A DNA stretch of 64,000 nucleotides, taken from assembly GCA_947624375.1 (NCBI GenBank), contig CANQKD010000011.1, positions 1 through 64,000 on the forward strand, read 5' to 3'. Positions 1 to 7,398 of this stretch are shown one piece after another. Numbering within the stretch: position 1 is the stretch's first letter; each line of letters begins with the position of its first letter. Position numbers and translations under genes: made by a program. The stretch is from an uncultured Clostridia bacterium (GTDB lineage Bacteria; Bacillota; Clostridia; Oscillospirales; Ruminococcaceae). The notes beneath the pieces are model-generated. The model was not told where the DNA came from. It was given only the letters and a program-made list of their open reading frames with translations, and searched no databases.

Positions 1-85
1 CCCTATCCGATACTTGTATTATATCCTATTTGTCTTTAAAAGGCAATTAGAATACATCTTTATTATACGAGGAGGTGAACCAATA

Positions 86-523
86 ATGAAAAACAGGTTT
101 GATATTACCGAACTGTACGACCGTATTCGTTCAAAAGAGGGCAAGTATGTTTTATGCTTTGACACCTGCTGCTTAGACAGCATCAACAAGACCTACGGCA
201 GAAAGGTGGGCGATGCCGCGATAAGGGAATCGCTGAGCCGCATTGAACAGGTGTGCGGAGATGATATGTTCATGTTCCGCATTGGCGGCGATGAATACGT
301 GCTTGTGACCGACTGCTCTGAGCCGGAAGAAGTAAAAAGCATTGCGCTGTCAGTAATGTCTCACAACGGCGAAACGGTAAACTGCGACGGCACTGAGCTC
401 CCGATAAGCCTGCGCGCAGGGGCGGTAAAGCTGACTCACGACAGCTGCACAAAATATTCTATCCTTTTTAATGAGCTTGTTGGCGCTCCCTCGGATACGC
501 CTGAGGGATTTGCGATGGACTGA
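86..523 (+). CDS. Small stand-alone GGDEF-domain protein
   Basis: A protein of about 145 residues that is little more than a GGDEF domain. It has the signature RIGGDEYVLV around residues 71-80 and the upstream block SINKTYGRKVGDAAI that matches the N-terminal part of diguanylate cyclases. The first metal-binding block is unusual: FDTCCLDSIN stands where most active enzymes have a DxDxFKxIN pattern. No RxxD inhibitory site, sensor domain or membrane segment is visible. Diguanylate cyclases make cyclic di-GMP, but with this short length and altered metal site it may be a weak enzyme or a nucleotide-binding relic. The ATG at 86 is chosen because it follows a near-perfect AGGAGGTGA ribosome site. 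A bidirectional terminator follows. Confidence 0.75.
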   Translation: MKNRFDITELYDRIRSKEGKYVLCFDTCCLDSINKTYGRKVGDAAIRESLSRIEQVCGDDMFMFRIGGDEYVLVTDCSEPEEVKSIALSVMSHNGETVNCDGTELPISLRAGAVKLTHDSCTKYSILFNELVGAPSDTPEGFAMD

Positions 524-562
524 AATATCTATAGATAATGTTTTTTCCTCATTTACTACAAA

Positions 563-597
563 AAACCGTCCCTGTGTTGGGACGGTTTATTTTTGTA
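563..597. terminator. Bidirectional intrinsic terminator
   Basis: A stem AACCGTCCC/GGGACGGTT with a short loop has T-rich sequence on both sides. It sits between the convergent GGDEF and ABC ATPase genes and would serve both. Confidence 0.85.
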
Positions 598-599
598 GT

Positions 600-1271
600 T
601 TATGCAGTCTTGATTATCTCTCCGTCGGATATCTCGATGACCTTTTCGCACTGCTCGGCGATCTTGGGGTCGTGCGTTACGATTATTACCGTTCTTCCCT
701 GCTCGTGAAGCTGCTTGAAAAGCTCCATTATCTCCGCGCCTGTTTTGCTGTCGAGAGCGCCGGTAGGTTCATCTGCAAGGATCATGCTCGGCTCGTTGAC
801 TATAGCTCTTGCGATAGCTACTCTCTGCTTCTGACCGCCCGAGAGCTTATTGCAGGGCTTCTTGGCGAGGTCTTCAACGCCTACTGCTTTGAGTGCTGCC
901 ATAGCTTTCTCTTTTTTGTTATCAACTTTCTTCTTAGAGAATGAAAGAGGTATCATGACATTTTCAAGGGCGGTGAAGTCCTCGACAAGGGCGAAATCCT
1001 GCATTACCATGCCGATCTTTTCATTGCGGATACGGGCATACTCTTTTTCGGACAGCTTCTTCACGGTCTCGCCGTCGATAGTGTATTCGCCGTCCTGATA
1101 GCTGTCGATACAAGCGAGGATATGCAGCATTGTTGACTTGCCTGCGCCGCTTTTTCCGATAACTGCAACAAGTTCGCCGTCCTTGATCTCGCAGGAAACG
1201 CCTTTGAGAGCCTCAAACTCATTTGATTTGCCGGGGTTGTAGACCTTTTTGATGTTGGTTAGTTTTACCAT
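600..1271 (-). CDS. ABC transporter ATP-binding protein (LolD/MacB/FtsE type)
   Basis: A 223-residue nucleotide-binding subunit. It shows Walker A GKSGAGKST near residue 39, the Q-loop region VMQDFALVEDF, the signature LSGGQKQRVAIARAI, Walker B MILADEPTGALD and the switch His in IIVTHD. The ADEPTGALD form is typical of ABC systems paired with FtsX/MacB-like permeases that act on lipoproteins, peptides or cell-envelope targets. No permease lies beside it: a terminator follows at once and ktrB diverges upstream, so it is either an orphan or works with a permease encoded elsewhere. It has its own consensus sigma-A promoter (1356-1384). The ATG is preceded by AAAGGT. Confidence 0.92.
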   Translation of the reverse strand: MVKLTNIKKVYNPGKSNEFEALKGVSCEIKDGELVAVIGKSGAGKSTMLHILACIDSYQDGEYTIDGETVKKLSEKEYARIRNEKIGMVMQDFALVEDFTALENVMIPLSFSKKKVDNKKEKAMAALKAVGVEDLAKKPCNKLSGGQKQRVAIARAIVNEPSMILADEPTGALDSKTGAEIMELFKQLHEQGRTVIIVTHDPKIAEQCEKVIEISDGEIIKTA

Positions 1272-1355
1272 ACTGTTTACCTTACCTTTCTGTAAAAATT
1301 TTGTTTATCACATAAAGTGCTGATGATCGCACCCAACGTAATACTGATCAAATTC

Positions 1356-1384
1356 ATTATAATACACATTATGACAAATGTCAA
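1356..1384 (-). promoter_or_regulatory. Consensus sigma-A promoter of the ABC ATPase gene
   Basis: On the minus strand TTGACA (1379-1384) and TATAAT (1356-1361) are separated by exactly 17 bp. This is a perfect match to the vegetative consensus. The expected start lies about 80 bp upstream of the ATPase ATG. Confidence 0.9.
1372..1383. promoter_or_regulatory. Candidate operator palindrome TGACAAATGTCA
   Basis: A perfect 5-bp inverted repeat with an AA centre overlaps the -35 hexamer of the ABC ATPase promoter. A protein bound here would block RNA polymerase. The TnACA-n2-TGTnA layout loosely resembles sites of BlaI/MecI/CopY-type repressors, but no such regulator is encoded in the window, so the binding factor is unknown. 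Confidence 0.4.
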
Positions 1385-1549
1385 TGCTTTTGGAAATAAC
1401 GGAAAGCAAGTTTAATAAAAGTTTAAGAATTTACAAATTTAAAAGTATTAACACAATATTAACAAATCATTAAAAATCTCAACAACAACTTCAGGGGCAA
1501 TATGTTATAATTAAAAATGTATGTATACACTATAATATAGGAGTGCGGT

Positions 1550-2893
1550 ATGTTTCACAAAAACAAATTGAAAAGCAACAAGAGCAGGTCTTCTTTTCAG
1601 ATAATAATTTTCAGCTTTCTTATTATAATACTGACGGGCTCGCTTTTGCTGATGCTGCCGATAGCGGCGAAAGACAGGATAGTAACGCCTTTCAGCGACA
1701 CGCTGTTCACGGCGGTTTCGGCTACCTGCGTTACTGGGCTTATAGTTCACGACACGGCGACCTACTGGTCGATGTTCGGGCAGGCAGTGATACTCATGAT
1801 GATACAGGTCGGCGGAATGGGTGTTATTACGGTGAGCCTTGCTGTTATGCGTGCTGCCGGCAAGAAGATCGGTCTTTGGCAGAGAAGCACTATGCAGGAG
1901 TCTATTTCTGCGCCGCATGTTGGCGGAATTGTGCGTCTGACGGGGTTTATACTTAAAGCTACTGCCGCTGCGGAGCTTGTGGGGGCTGTGCTTTTAGCAC
2001 CGGTATTTTGCAGCGATTTCGGCATACTTAAAGGCATTTGGTACTCGATATTTCACTCTATCTCGGCATTTTGCAACGCAGGCTTTGACCTTATGGGGAT
2101 AAGGGAGCGATACTCGTCGCTGTGCACATACGGCTCAAACGTACTTATAAATATAGTGATAATGCTGCTTATAACGGTGGGCGGCATAGGCTTTATAACG
2201 ATACGCGACATTAAAACTCACAAGCACAGGCTGGGCAGGTACTCTTTACAGAGCAAGGTGGTCCTGCTGACCTCTCTGATACTGGTGGTGCTGCCTGCGG
2301 TATATTTCTTTTTATTTGAATACGGGGATATGTCTATGGGTGACAGAGTGCTGAGCTCTCTGTTTCAGTCGGTTACTACGAGGACGGCAGGCTTCAACAC
2401 GCAGGATCTTTCGCAGATGAGCGAATCGGGCAAGGCTGTTATGATGGTGCTCATGCTGATAGGCGGCTCGCCCGGGTCTACAGCAGGCGGTTTGAAGACT
2501 GCTACGTTCGCGGTGCTGTTTTTATCTGCGATAACGGTATTCAGCAGGCGGAACGATGTTGAGTGCTTCAAGCGCAGGATAGCTGACACGGCGGTGAGAA
2601 ATGCCGGCGCGATACTGTTTATGTATTTATCGCTGTTTTTTGTGGGCGGCGTTATAATAAGCACTGTTGAGGGCTTGCCGCTGATAGACTGTTTATTTGA
2701 AACGGGTTCGGCGATAGGAACGGTAGGGCTGACGCTGGGCATTACAACTTCCCTCTCGCTGGCATCGCGCATAATACTCATGGTTCTTATGTTCTTTGGC
2801 AGGGTGGGCGGACTTACGCTGATTTACGCGGCGTTCTCGTCTTCGGGAAGCAACAATTCGCGCTTGCCCCTTGAAAATATTACTGTAGGATAG
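1550..2893 (+). CDS. ktrB: Potassium uptake channel subunit, KtrB/TrkH family
   Basis: A 447-residue polytopic membrane protein of the TrkH/TrkG/KtrB superfamily, the pore for K+ (with Na+ or H+). The repeated pore loops are visible: VSATCVTGL near residue 57, SAFCNAGFDLMG near 172, TTRTAGFNTQDLS near 280 and GSAIGTVGLTLG near 388. Each holds the single filter Gly expected of this family. The SPGSTAGGLKT segment (about 310-320) is the conserved gate-region motif. It starts at an ATG behind TAGGAG and is followed after a few bases by its cytoplasmic regulator, giving a two-gene ktrBA operon. A possible -10 (TATAAT, 1506-1511) lacks a good -35. I did not recognise a c-di-AMP (ydaO) riboswitch in the leader. 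Confidence 0.93.
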   Translation: MFHKNKLKSNKSRSSFQIIIFSFLIIILTGSLLLMLPIAAKDRIVTPFSDTLFTAVSATCVTGLIVHDTATYWSMFGQAVILMMIQVGGMGVITVSLAVMRAAGKKIGLWQRSTMQESISAPHVGGIVRLTGFILKATAAAELVGAVLLAPVFCSDFGILKGIWYSIFHSISAFCNAGFDLMGIRERYSSLCTYGSNVLINIVIMLLITVGGIGFITIRDIKTHKHRLGRYSLQSKVVLLTSLILVVLPAVYFFLFEYGDMSMGDRVLSSLFQSVTTRTAGFNTQDLSQMSESGKAVMMVLMLIGGSPGSTAGGLKTATFAVLFLSAITVFSRRNDVECFKRRIADTAVRNAGAILFMYLSLFFVGGVIISTVEGLPLIDCLFETGSAIGTVGLTLGITTSLSLASRIILMVLMFFGRVGGLTLIYAAFSSSGSNNSRLPLENITVG

Positions 2894-2902
2894 GTGTTTG
2901 AA

Positions 2903-3547
2903 ATGAAAAGTGTACTTATAATAGGTGTGGGACAGTTCGGGAGCACTATAGCTAAGAGAATGTCGGAGCTGCGGTGCGAGGTAATGGCGGTAGATACCGA
3001 CGAAGAGCGCATCAACGAGGTGCTGCCGTATGTTACGGTTGCGAACATCGGTGACGGCACAAACGAAGAATTTTTGCGCTCTTTGGGGATAGATAACTTT
3101 GACCTGTGCTTTGTGGCGCTTGGCAGCCTGTTTCAGTCTTCGCTGGAGGCTACTTCGCTTCTGAAAGAGCTTGGTGCGAAGAAAGTTATCTCGCGCGCGA
3201 CGAACGACATACAGATGAAGTTTCTTTTGAGAAACGGCGCAGACGAAGTTGTATACCCCGAAAAACAGATGGCGCTGCGCATTGCTACAAGGTACGCTTC
3301 TGACAGCATACTTGACTTTATACAGCTGGACAGCAACTACTCAATATACGAGCTTGTTATACCGAAAGACTGGTACGGAAAGACGCTCTCGCAGATAGAC
3401 ATACGCAAGAAGTTCAACATAAACATTCTGACGCTGAAAAGAAACGGTGAAGTGTTTATACCCTCGCCCGATACGCAGATGCAGGAGGGCGACAATGTTT
3501 TTGTCATAGGAGATATAAAGGACATTCAAAGATGTTTCAAATTCTGA
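2903..3547 (+). CDS. ktrA: Potassium uptake regulatory subunit, KtrA/TrkA (RCK) family
   Basis: About 214 residues with the usual two parts: an N-terminal RCK_N Rossmann domain (IIGVGQFGSTIA dinucleotide-binding loop, acidic VDTDEERI strand end) and a C-terminal RCK_C domain (about 135-214) that in relatives binds cyclic di-AMP. It forms the ring that gates KtrB. A GTG three codons upstream (2894) is also possible, but AGGTG lies 6 bases before the ATG at 2903, so that start is preferred. Transcribed with ktrB. Confidence 0.92.
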   Translation: MKSVLIIGVGQFGSTIAKRMSELRCEVMAVDTDEERINEVLPYVTVANIGDGTNEEFLRSLGIDNFDLCFVALGSLFQSSLEATSLLKELGAKKVISRATNDIQMKFLLRNGADEVVYPEKQMALRIATRYASDSILDFIQLDSNYSIYELVIPKDWYGKTLSQIDIRKKFNINILTLKRNGEVFIPSPDTQMQEGDNVFVIGDIKDIQRCFKF

Positions 3548-3558
3548 CTTTAAAAAAT

Positions 3559-3602
3559 GCTTTCATAAATAAGTACACACCAAACGGCGAAAATGTTACA
3601 AA
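3559..3602 (+). repeat. 44-bp imperfect direct repeat, copy A
   Basis: About 36 of 44 bases match copy B at 8691-8734. Two blocks are fully conserved, AATAAGTACACA and AAAATGTTACAAA, ten bases apart. Copy A lies between ktrA and the end of the lipoprotein operon; copy B lies just upstream of that operon. Confidence 0.7.
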
Positions 3603-3662
3603 AAATTTTAAAGTTTGTAGGAATACACAAAACGATGTCGGAATTTTGTATATACTGAACAA

Positions 3663-3705
3663 TGCAGCAGAGAGGCAATAAAGCCTCTCTTTTTTGTGCT
3701 GCATT
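3663..3705 (+). terminator. Intrinsic terminator, GAGAGGC hairpin
   Basis: The stem GAGAGGC/GCCTCTC with an AATAAA loop is followed by a T-tract on the plus strand, which fits termination of ktrBA. An outer pairing ATGCAGCA/TGCTGCAT extends the hairpin and could also serve the minus-strand lipoprotein operon that ends at 3719. Confidence 0.8.
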
Positions 3706-3718
3706 TAAGTCAGGAGTG

Positions 3719-4819
3719 TTATCTGGCGATATTTACGAGATACCTTTTGCTTTCAGTAGCATTAAGAACATCGTCTTTATCTGCCGGCAGGGCTATAACG
3801 CTGTAGGCGTGCTCGCCGGAAACATCGTCGGTATCAAGCGAATACTTCACCATGCGCTTACCGCCCTGACAGTTGACTTTCATGAACATCTTGCCGTTAA
3901 ATGCGTTTACAGGTTGTCCGTCACGCAATACTGCAAGATAGTAGTCTTTGTCGCTTTTGAAATACGCAGTAACGGCAAAGTCGGAATCCGCTGTAACTGT
4001 GGTGGTCTCCCACGCGGCTAATGCCTCAAGCCTGCGCAGGTCTGCATCATAGTTGCCCATTTCTACAGCAAAGAGATCATCGGTATTATAGCCGTTGAAC
4101 GTAACTATATCACCTGTGACATAGTCGCTGTCCTGCGCTTCATATACAGATGCCTCTTCGTTTGTGCCCGAAGATGATACCCATGCGGGGCGCATTATCG
4201 ACAAAGAAACTTCTCCCTTGCCTGAATCGGGGATATAATCGGGAACAAATTCAACGCATACCCAAAGCAGCGCGCTGTCGGTGCTGCCTATATCGGTTGG
4301 CGGAACGTATATTGGTATCTCAAATTCGCCGTCCGAAGTAAGGGTCATAGTGGTTTTTTCAGTAGCTTGCTCGTTTTTGTCAAGCGAATGTTTGACCACC
4401 TTGCCGTTACAGAAAAGACGGACATCGGCTTTTATACCGTCTTCAGCTGCGAGGCTCTCATACTCACTGCCCAGACAATCTTCGGCAAAGCCGGCATTGA
4501 TAAAGAGCGTGAGATCCAGCCCCTCGTTTATGTTCAGGGGCTTTGTCATCTGCTCAGAGATAGCAGATATAACTCCGCCGTTTTCTGTCTGGTACAGAAC
4601 GTTGTAACCACAGACAAAACCTGTGATATCGCCGCTCTCGCCAAACTTATCTGAATTATTGTCCGAGGTTTCTTCATTACTGACCTGTACATTGCCCAAA
4701 GGCGCAGCGACGGTCACATCTGCCGCTTTCAGGGTACTGCTGCTGTCATTTTTTCCTGCGCAGGCTGTCATGCCGAGTGCGAGGGTGAGTGCTGTTAAAA
4801 TTGTAACTACTTTTTTCAT
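3719..4819 (-). CDS. Lipoprotein of unknown function
   Basis: 366 residues with a clear lipoprotein signal: MKK start, hydrophobic stretch and lipobox GMTAC with Cys at residue 20. A low-complexity linker follows and then a largely beta-predicted extracellular region. I recognise no enzyme motif. The signal-peptide DNA closely resembles that of the lipoprotein gene at 7399-8574, suggesting a shared origin. It is the last gene of a four-gene minus-strand group (lipoprotein, lipoprotein, ABC-2-like permease, this gene), about 60 bp after the permease, with a good GGAGG site before the ATG. Likely anchored to the outer face of the membrane. Confidence 0.8.
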   Translation of the reverse strand: MKKVVTILTALTLALGMTACAGKNDSSSTLKAADVTVAAPLGNVQVSNEETSDNNSDKFGESGDITGFVCGYNVLYQTENGGVISAISEQMTKPLNINEGLDLTLFINAGFAEDCLGSEYESLAAEDGIKADVRLFCNGKVVKHSLDKNEQATEKTTMTLTSDGEFEIPIYVPPTDIGSTDSALLWVCVEFVPDYIPDSGKGEVSLSIMRPAWVSSSGTNEEASVYEAQDSDYVTGDIVTFNGYNTDDLFAVEMGNYDADLRRLEALAAWETTTVTADSDFAVTAYFKSDKDYYLAVLRDGQPVNAFNGKMFMKVNCQGGKRMVKYSLDTDDVSGEHAYSVIALPADKDDVLNATESKRYLVNIAR

Positions 4820-4879
4820 TTTATTTTCCTCCGATAATTTAATTTTATTTCAATACTGCACCATGCAATAATGATCACT

Positions 4880-6199
4880 TTACGCGGCTGCGGCTGTTGC
4901 TTTTGGCACTTTTATCTTACGGCGAACAGAGAAAACATTGCCAAACCTGAAATATGCGAAAAGCAGCAGTAACATTGTTGCGGCGGCGGTAACTATTACA
5001 CAGGTAGTCAGCCTTAAAAACGGGAAGTTCGCGACGTTGATATAGTCAAACTTTTCAAAGTATACATAAGGTCTTATAAAGCTTGTCGGCAAAAATGCGC
5101 GCAGATTTTCAAACAAAACAAACCTGTCAGCATCAAATGTAGATTCAAACTTATCGGGTTCGTTGACCATATAACCCGAAGAATACATATAAACGGCGAA
5201 CATCGAGAACATCACAAGGCAGTCTATGATAAGCGAAATAAACACCTTTCTTGAAAGCTGCGAGACCGCCGCTGCAATGCTTACCACAAACACAAGCGCC
5301 AGCGTTCGCAAAAGGTCTGATATTAGCAAAAGACCGAAAAAGCTGATGTTTGCGGTGCTGTTTTGAAATCTTGGCAGCGTTTGCAATGGCTCAAACATAA
5401 GTGCGTCGCCCATTATGTACCACGCGATCATAACATCGATAAAAGTGAGTATCAGCATGGTAAAAATGCATATACTCACAAGCGCCGCAGTCTTTGAAAC
5501 GAACAGCCGCTTGCGCCCGTATTTTGATGTAAAAACCATGCTCTCCATTGAATATGTGTTCTCGGAGCAGAATGTATCTGCTGCAATAATAATGAACACC
5601 ATAAACAGCATAATGTAAAAGTAGGTGTATCTTTCCATGGTGAACCTGCCGTACCACGATGAAGCAGGTGAACTATCGATAAGTGAGAAATTCTTTATGC
5701 TGTTATATTTTTCAGCAGCCTTTGTGTTCAGCCTTACGGTGTAGGCGCTCTGTGTGGGGTCGTTCACCATTTTGACCGCCTTTTCAACGTTCTTTCTCAT
5801 AGCCGCCTGATAATCATACAGAGTATAATTCAGCGTATTGCACACCGACAGCGTTGAGAAATAATCGTTCACGGCATTTGCGGTCACTTCATCAAACTCA
5901 TGAGGTTCGTCGTCGTCAAACTGAGCATCAAATTTATCCACAGCTTCGTTCATGACGGCTTCTTTCTCCGTGAGCACCTGTTGCAGCCATGCGTTCAGAG
6001 GAACATCACCCGGGTAATTTGCCATAAGCTCATCGCACACGCTGTTGAACGTTTTTGCTTCTTCGTGTTTATAATCTATATCGTTTCTGCTGCGTATTAA
6101 GTGCAAGCCTGTAATATACACAAAGTATGCCGCAAGCAGCAGCATCGAGATAAGGAAAACTTTGCTCCTTAAAATTCTTTTCAGTTCTGAAATATACAT
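4880..6199 (-). CDS. ABC-2-type permease-like membrane protein
   Basis: About 439 residues with one N-terminal membrane helix (about 14-35), a long outside loop (to about 190) rich in charged residues, then five more helices. The ELKRILRSKVFLIS opening and the SMESMVFTSKYGRKRLFVSK segment after the second helix resemble ABC-2 exporter subunits of Gram-positive bacteria. No ATP-binding partner is in this group; the only ABC ATPase nearby is at 600-1271. The ATG at 6199 is chosen over one ten codons upstream because AGGGGAG precedes it at the right distance and it avoids overlapping the upstream gene. It ends in a short Lys/Ala-rich tail. Confidence 0.7.
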   Translation of the reverse strand: MYISELKRILRSKVFLISMLLLAAYFVYITGLHLIRSRNDIDYKHEEAKTFNSVCDELMANYPGDVPLNAWLQQVLTEKEAVMNEAVDKFDAQFDDDEPHEFDEVTANAVNDYFSTLSVCNTLNYTLYDYQAAMRKNVEKAVKMVNDPTQSAYTVRLNTKAAEKYNSIKNFSLIDSSPASSWYGRFTMERYTYFYIMLFMVFIIIAADTFCSENTYSMESMVFTSKYGRKRLFVSKTAALVSICIFTMLILTFIDVMIAWYIMGDALMFEPLQTLPRFQNSTANISFFGLLLISDLLRTLALVFVVSIAAAVSQLSRKVFISLIIDCLVMFSMFAVYMYSSGYMVNEPDKFESTFDADRFVLFENLRAFLPTSFIRPYVYFEKFDYINVANFPFLRLTTCVIVTAAATMLLLLFAYFRFGNVFSVRRKIKVPKATAAAA

Positions 6200-6210
6200 T
6201 TTCAACTCCC

Positions 6211-7386
6211 CTAAAACTTTTTCACCCACAGGTCACTGCCGTCGCTGCGCACAGAAGCTATTACATCATATTGCTCACTAGTATCATCAGGGTTCACATA
6301 GTCGCCTATGAAGAACAGTCTGTCTGAAAAGTCTGCCGCCACTATACAGTCAGCTTCGCTGAAGCCGTCATACACGGTCTCTCTTTCACCCGAATCAAGG
6401 TCATAGCACCACATTATGTCGTTTTGTTCATCAGGCTGTGTGATGCGATATTCGTGGTAAAATATTTTATTATCTTTTATTACAAAATCACCATAACAGT
6501 TTTCAATAAGCTTTTCAGGCTTTTTTAAGTCAAGGTCGGCAGAGTAAAGTGAGGGATCTTCGATGTCGCTGATAGCGCAATAATACAAGGTATCGTTTTT
6601 TACACAAATACAGTACATATTGTCGCCAAGTTTGGTTGTTTCGCCGCTTTCTATATCCGTTTTGAAAGCTTCGCACATTACGTTGTGGAAGTATATACTG
6701 CCGTTATATATGAACGGATCAAGCAACATAGCTTCTGTTGGCAGGTCTATGGTCTTTACCGCTTTCATGGTGTTTCTGTCTATCTGCACGACATATGCAT
6801 AACCGAAGATGTACACATAATTATCATCTACTATGAAATAAAATATAGTGTACTTCTGGTCGGAACTATCCTTTAAAGCATCTTTTTCAAGTTTAGTGCA
6901 ATACTTGTTTTCATATATAACTTCTTCTTTGCCGTCTTTTATTGCGATCAGCTTATTTGAGTCGTTATACCATAGTTCATCACCAACGGCTGTATCGTTG
7001 CATAAGACCCGATTATTTATACAGTCAGGGAAATCGTTCGGATCATGCGTGCAGCCTGCGACATCACACAGCGGTATAGCCTCGCCTGTTTGCAGGTCTA
7101 CTTTTATGTACCCCATATCCCCCATAAACCAAAATATATACGCATACTTGTCGCTCAGCGTAATATTGCTTGTCTGACCGCCGCTGACTGTATGCTGCTT
7201 GAAGTCTCCTGAGATGTGGGTATTCAGCGGCTGCGCATCCTGCTCGATCTTCTCTAAAAGCGAGCTGTCAACTATCTCGCCCTTGGAGTTTTCCTCAAAG
7301 TAGGTCTCTTTTTCCTTGCTTTGGCAGGCGGTGAGCAGGCTTACCGAAAGCATAACTGCTGTAAGCATACAAACAATTCTTTTCAT
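6211..7386 (-). CDS. Lipoprotein, paralogue 1 (propeller-like repeats)
   Basis: 391 residues with a type II signal peptide (lipobox LLTAC, Cys at about 21). The mature part alternates short beta-rich segments of the kind KIFYHEY, VYIFGYA and LYYCAIS, which suggests a beta-propeller. The region around residues 28-113, ending in CDVAGCTHD, is almost the same as in the neighbouring gene at 7399-8574, while the rest has diverged strongly. The Cys-x4-Cys-x-His motif recurs, as I recall, in clostridial lipoproteins of this kind. Its role is unknown; with the adjacent permease it could be a surface receptor or sensor. AAGGAGG precedes the ATG. Confidence 0.8.
   Translation of the reverse strand: MKRIVCMLTAVMLSVSLLTACQSKEKETYFEENSKGEIVDSSLLEKIEQDAQPLNTHISGDFKQHTVSGGQTSNITLSDKYAYIFWFMGDMGYIKVDLQTGEAIPLCDVAGCTHDPNDFPDCINNRVLCNDTAVGDELWYNDSNKLIAIKDGKEEVIYENKYCTKLEKDALKDSSDQKYTIFYFIVDDNYVYIFGYAYVVQIDRNTMKAVKTIDLPTEAMLLDPFIYNGSIYFHNVMCEAFKTDIESGETTKLGDNMYCICVKNDTLYYCAISDIEDPSLYSADLDLKKPEKLIENCYGDFVIKDNKIFYHEYRITQPDEQNDIMWCYDLDSGERETVYDGFSEADCIVAADFSDRLFFIGDYVNPDDTSEQYDVIASVRSDGSDLWVKKF
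7046..7281 (-). repeat. 236-bp apparently identical block shared by two lipoprotein genes, copy 1
   Basis: By eye this stretch has no difference from 8237-8472, even at third codon positions, while flanking coding sequence is clearly diverged. It encodes about 78 residues after the signal peptide, up to the CDVAGCTH motif. Confidence 0.9.
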
Positions 7387-7398
7387 AATATCCTCCTT

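Noticed and set aside
1272..1549. c-di-AMP (ydaO/yuaA) riboswitch before ktrB
   Set aside because: A plausible place for one, but the A/T-rich leader shows none of the conserved G/C-rich helices of that class and the likely promoter leaves too short a leader.
2894..2902. GTG start of ktrA three codons upstream
   Set aside because: The AGGTG ribosome site overlaps this codon and is correctly spaced only for the ATG at 2903.
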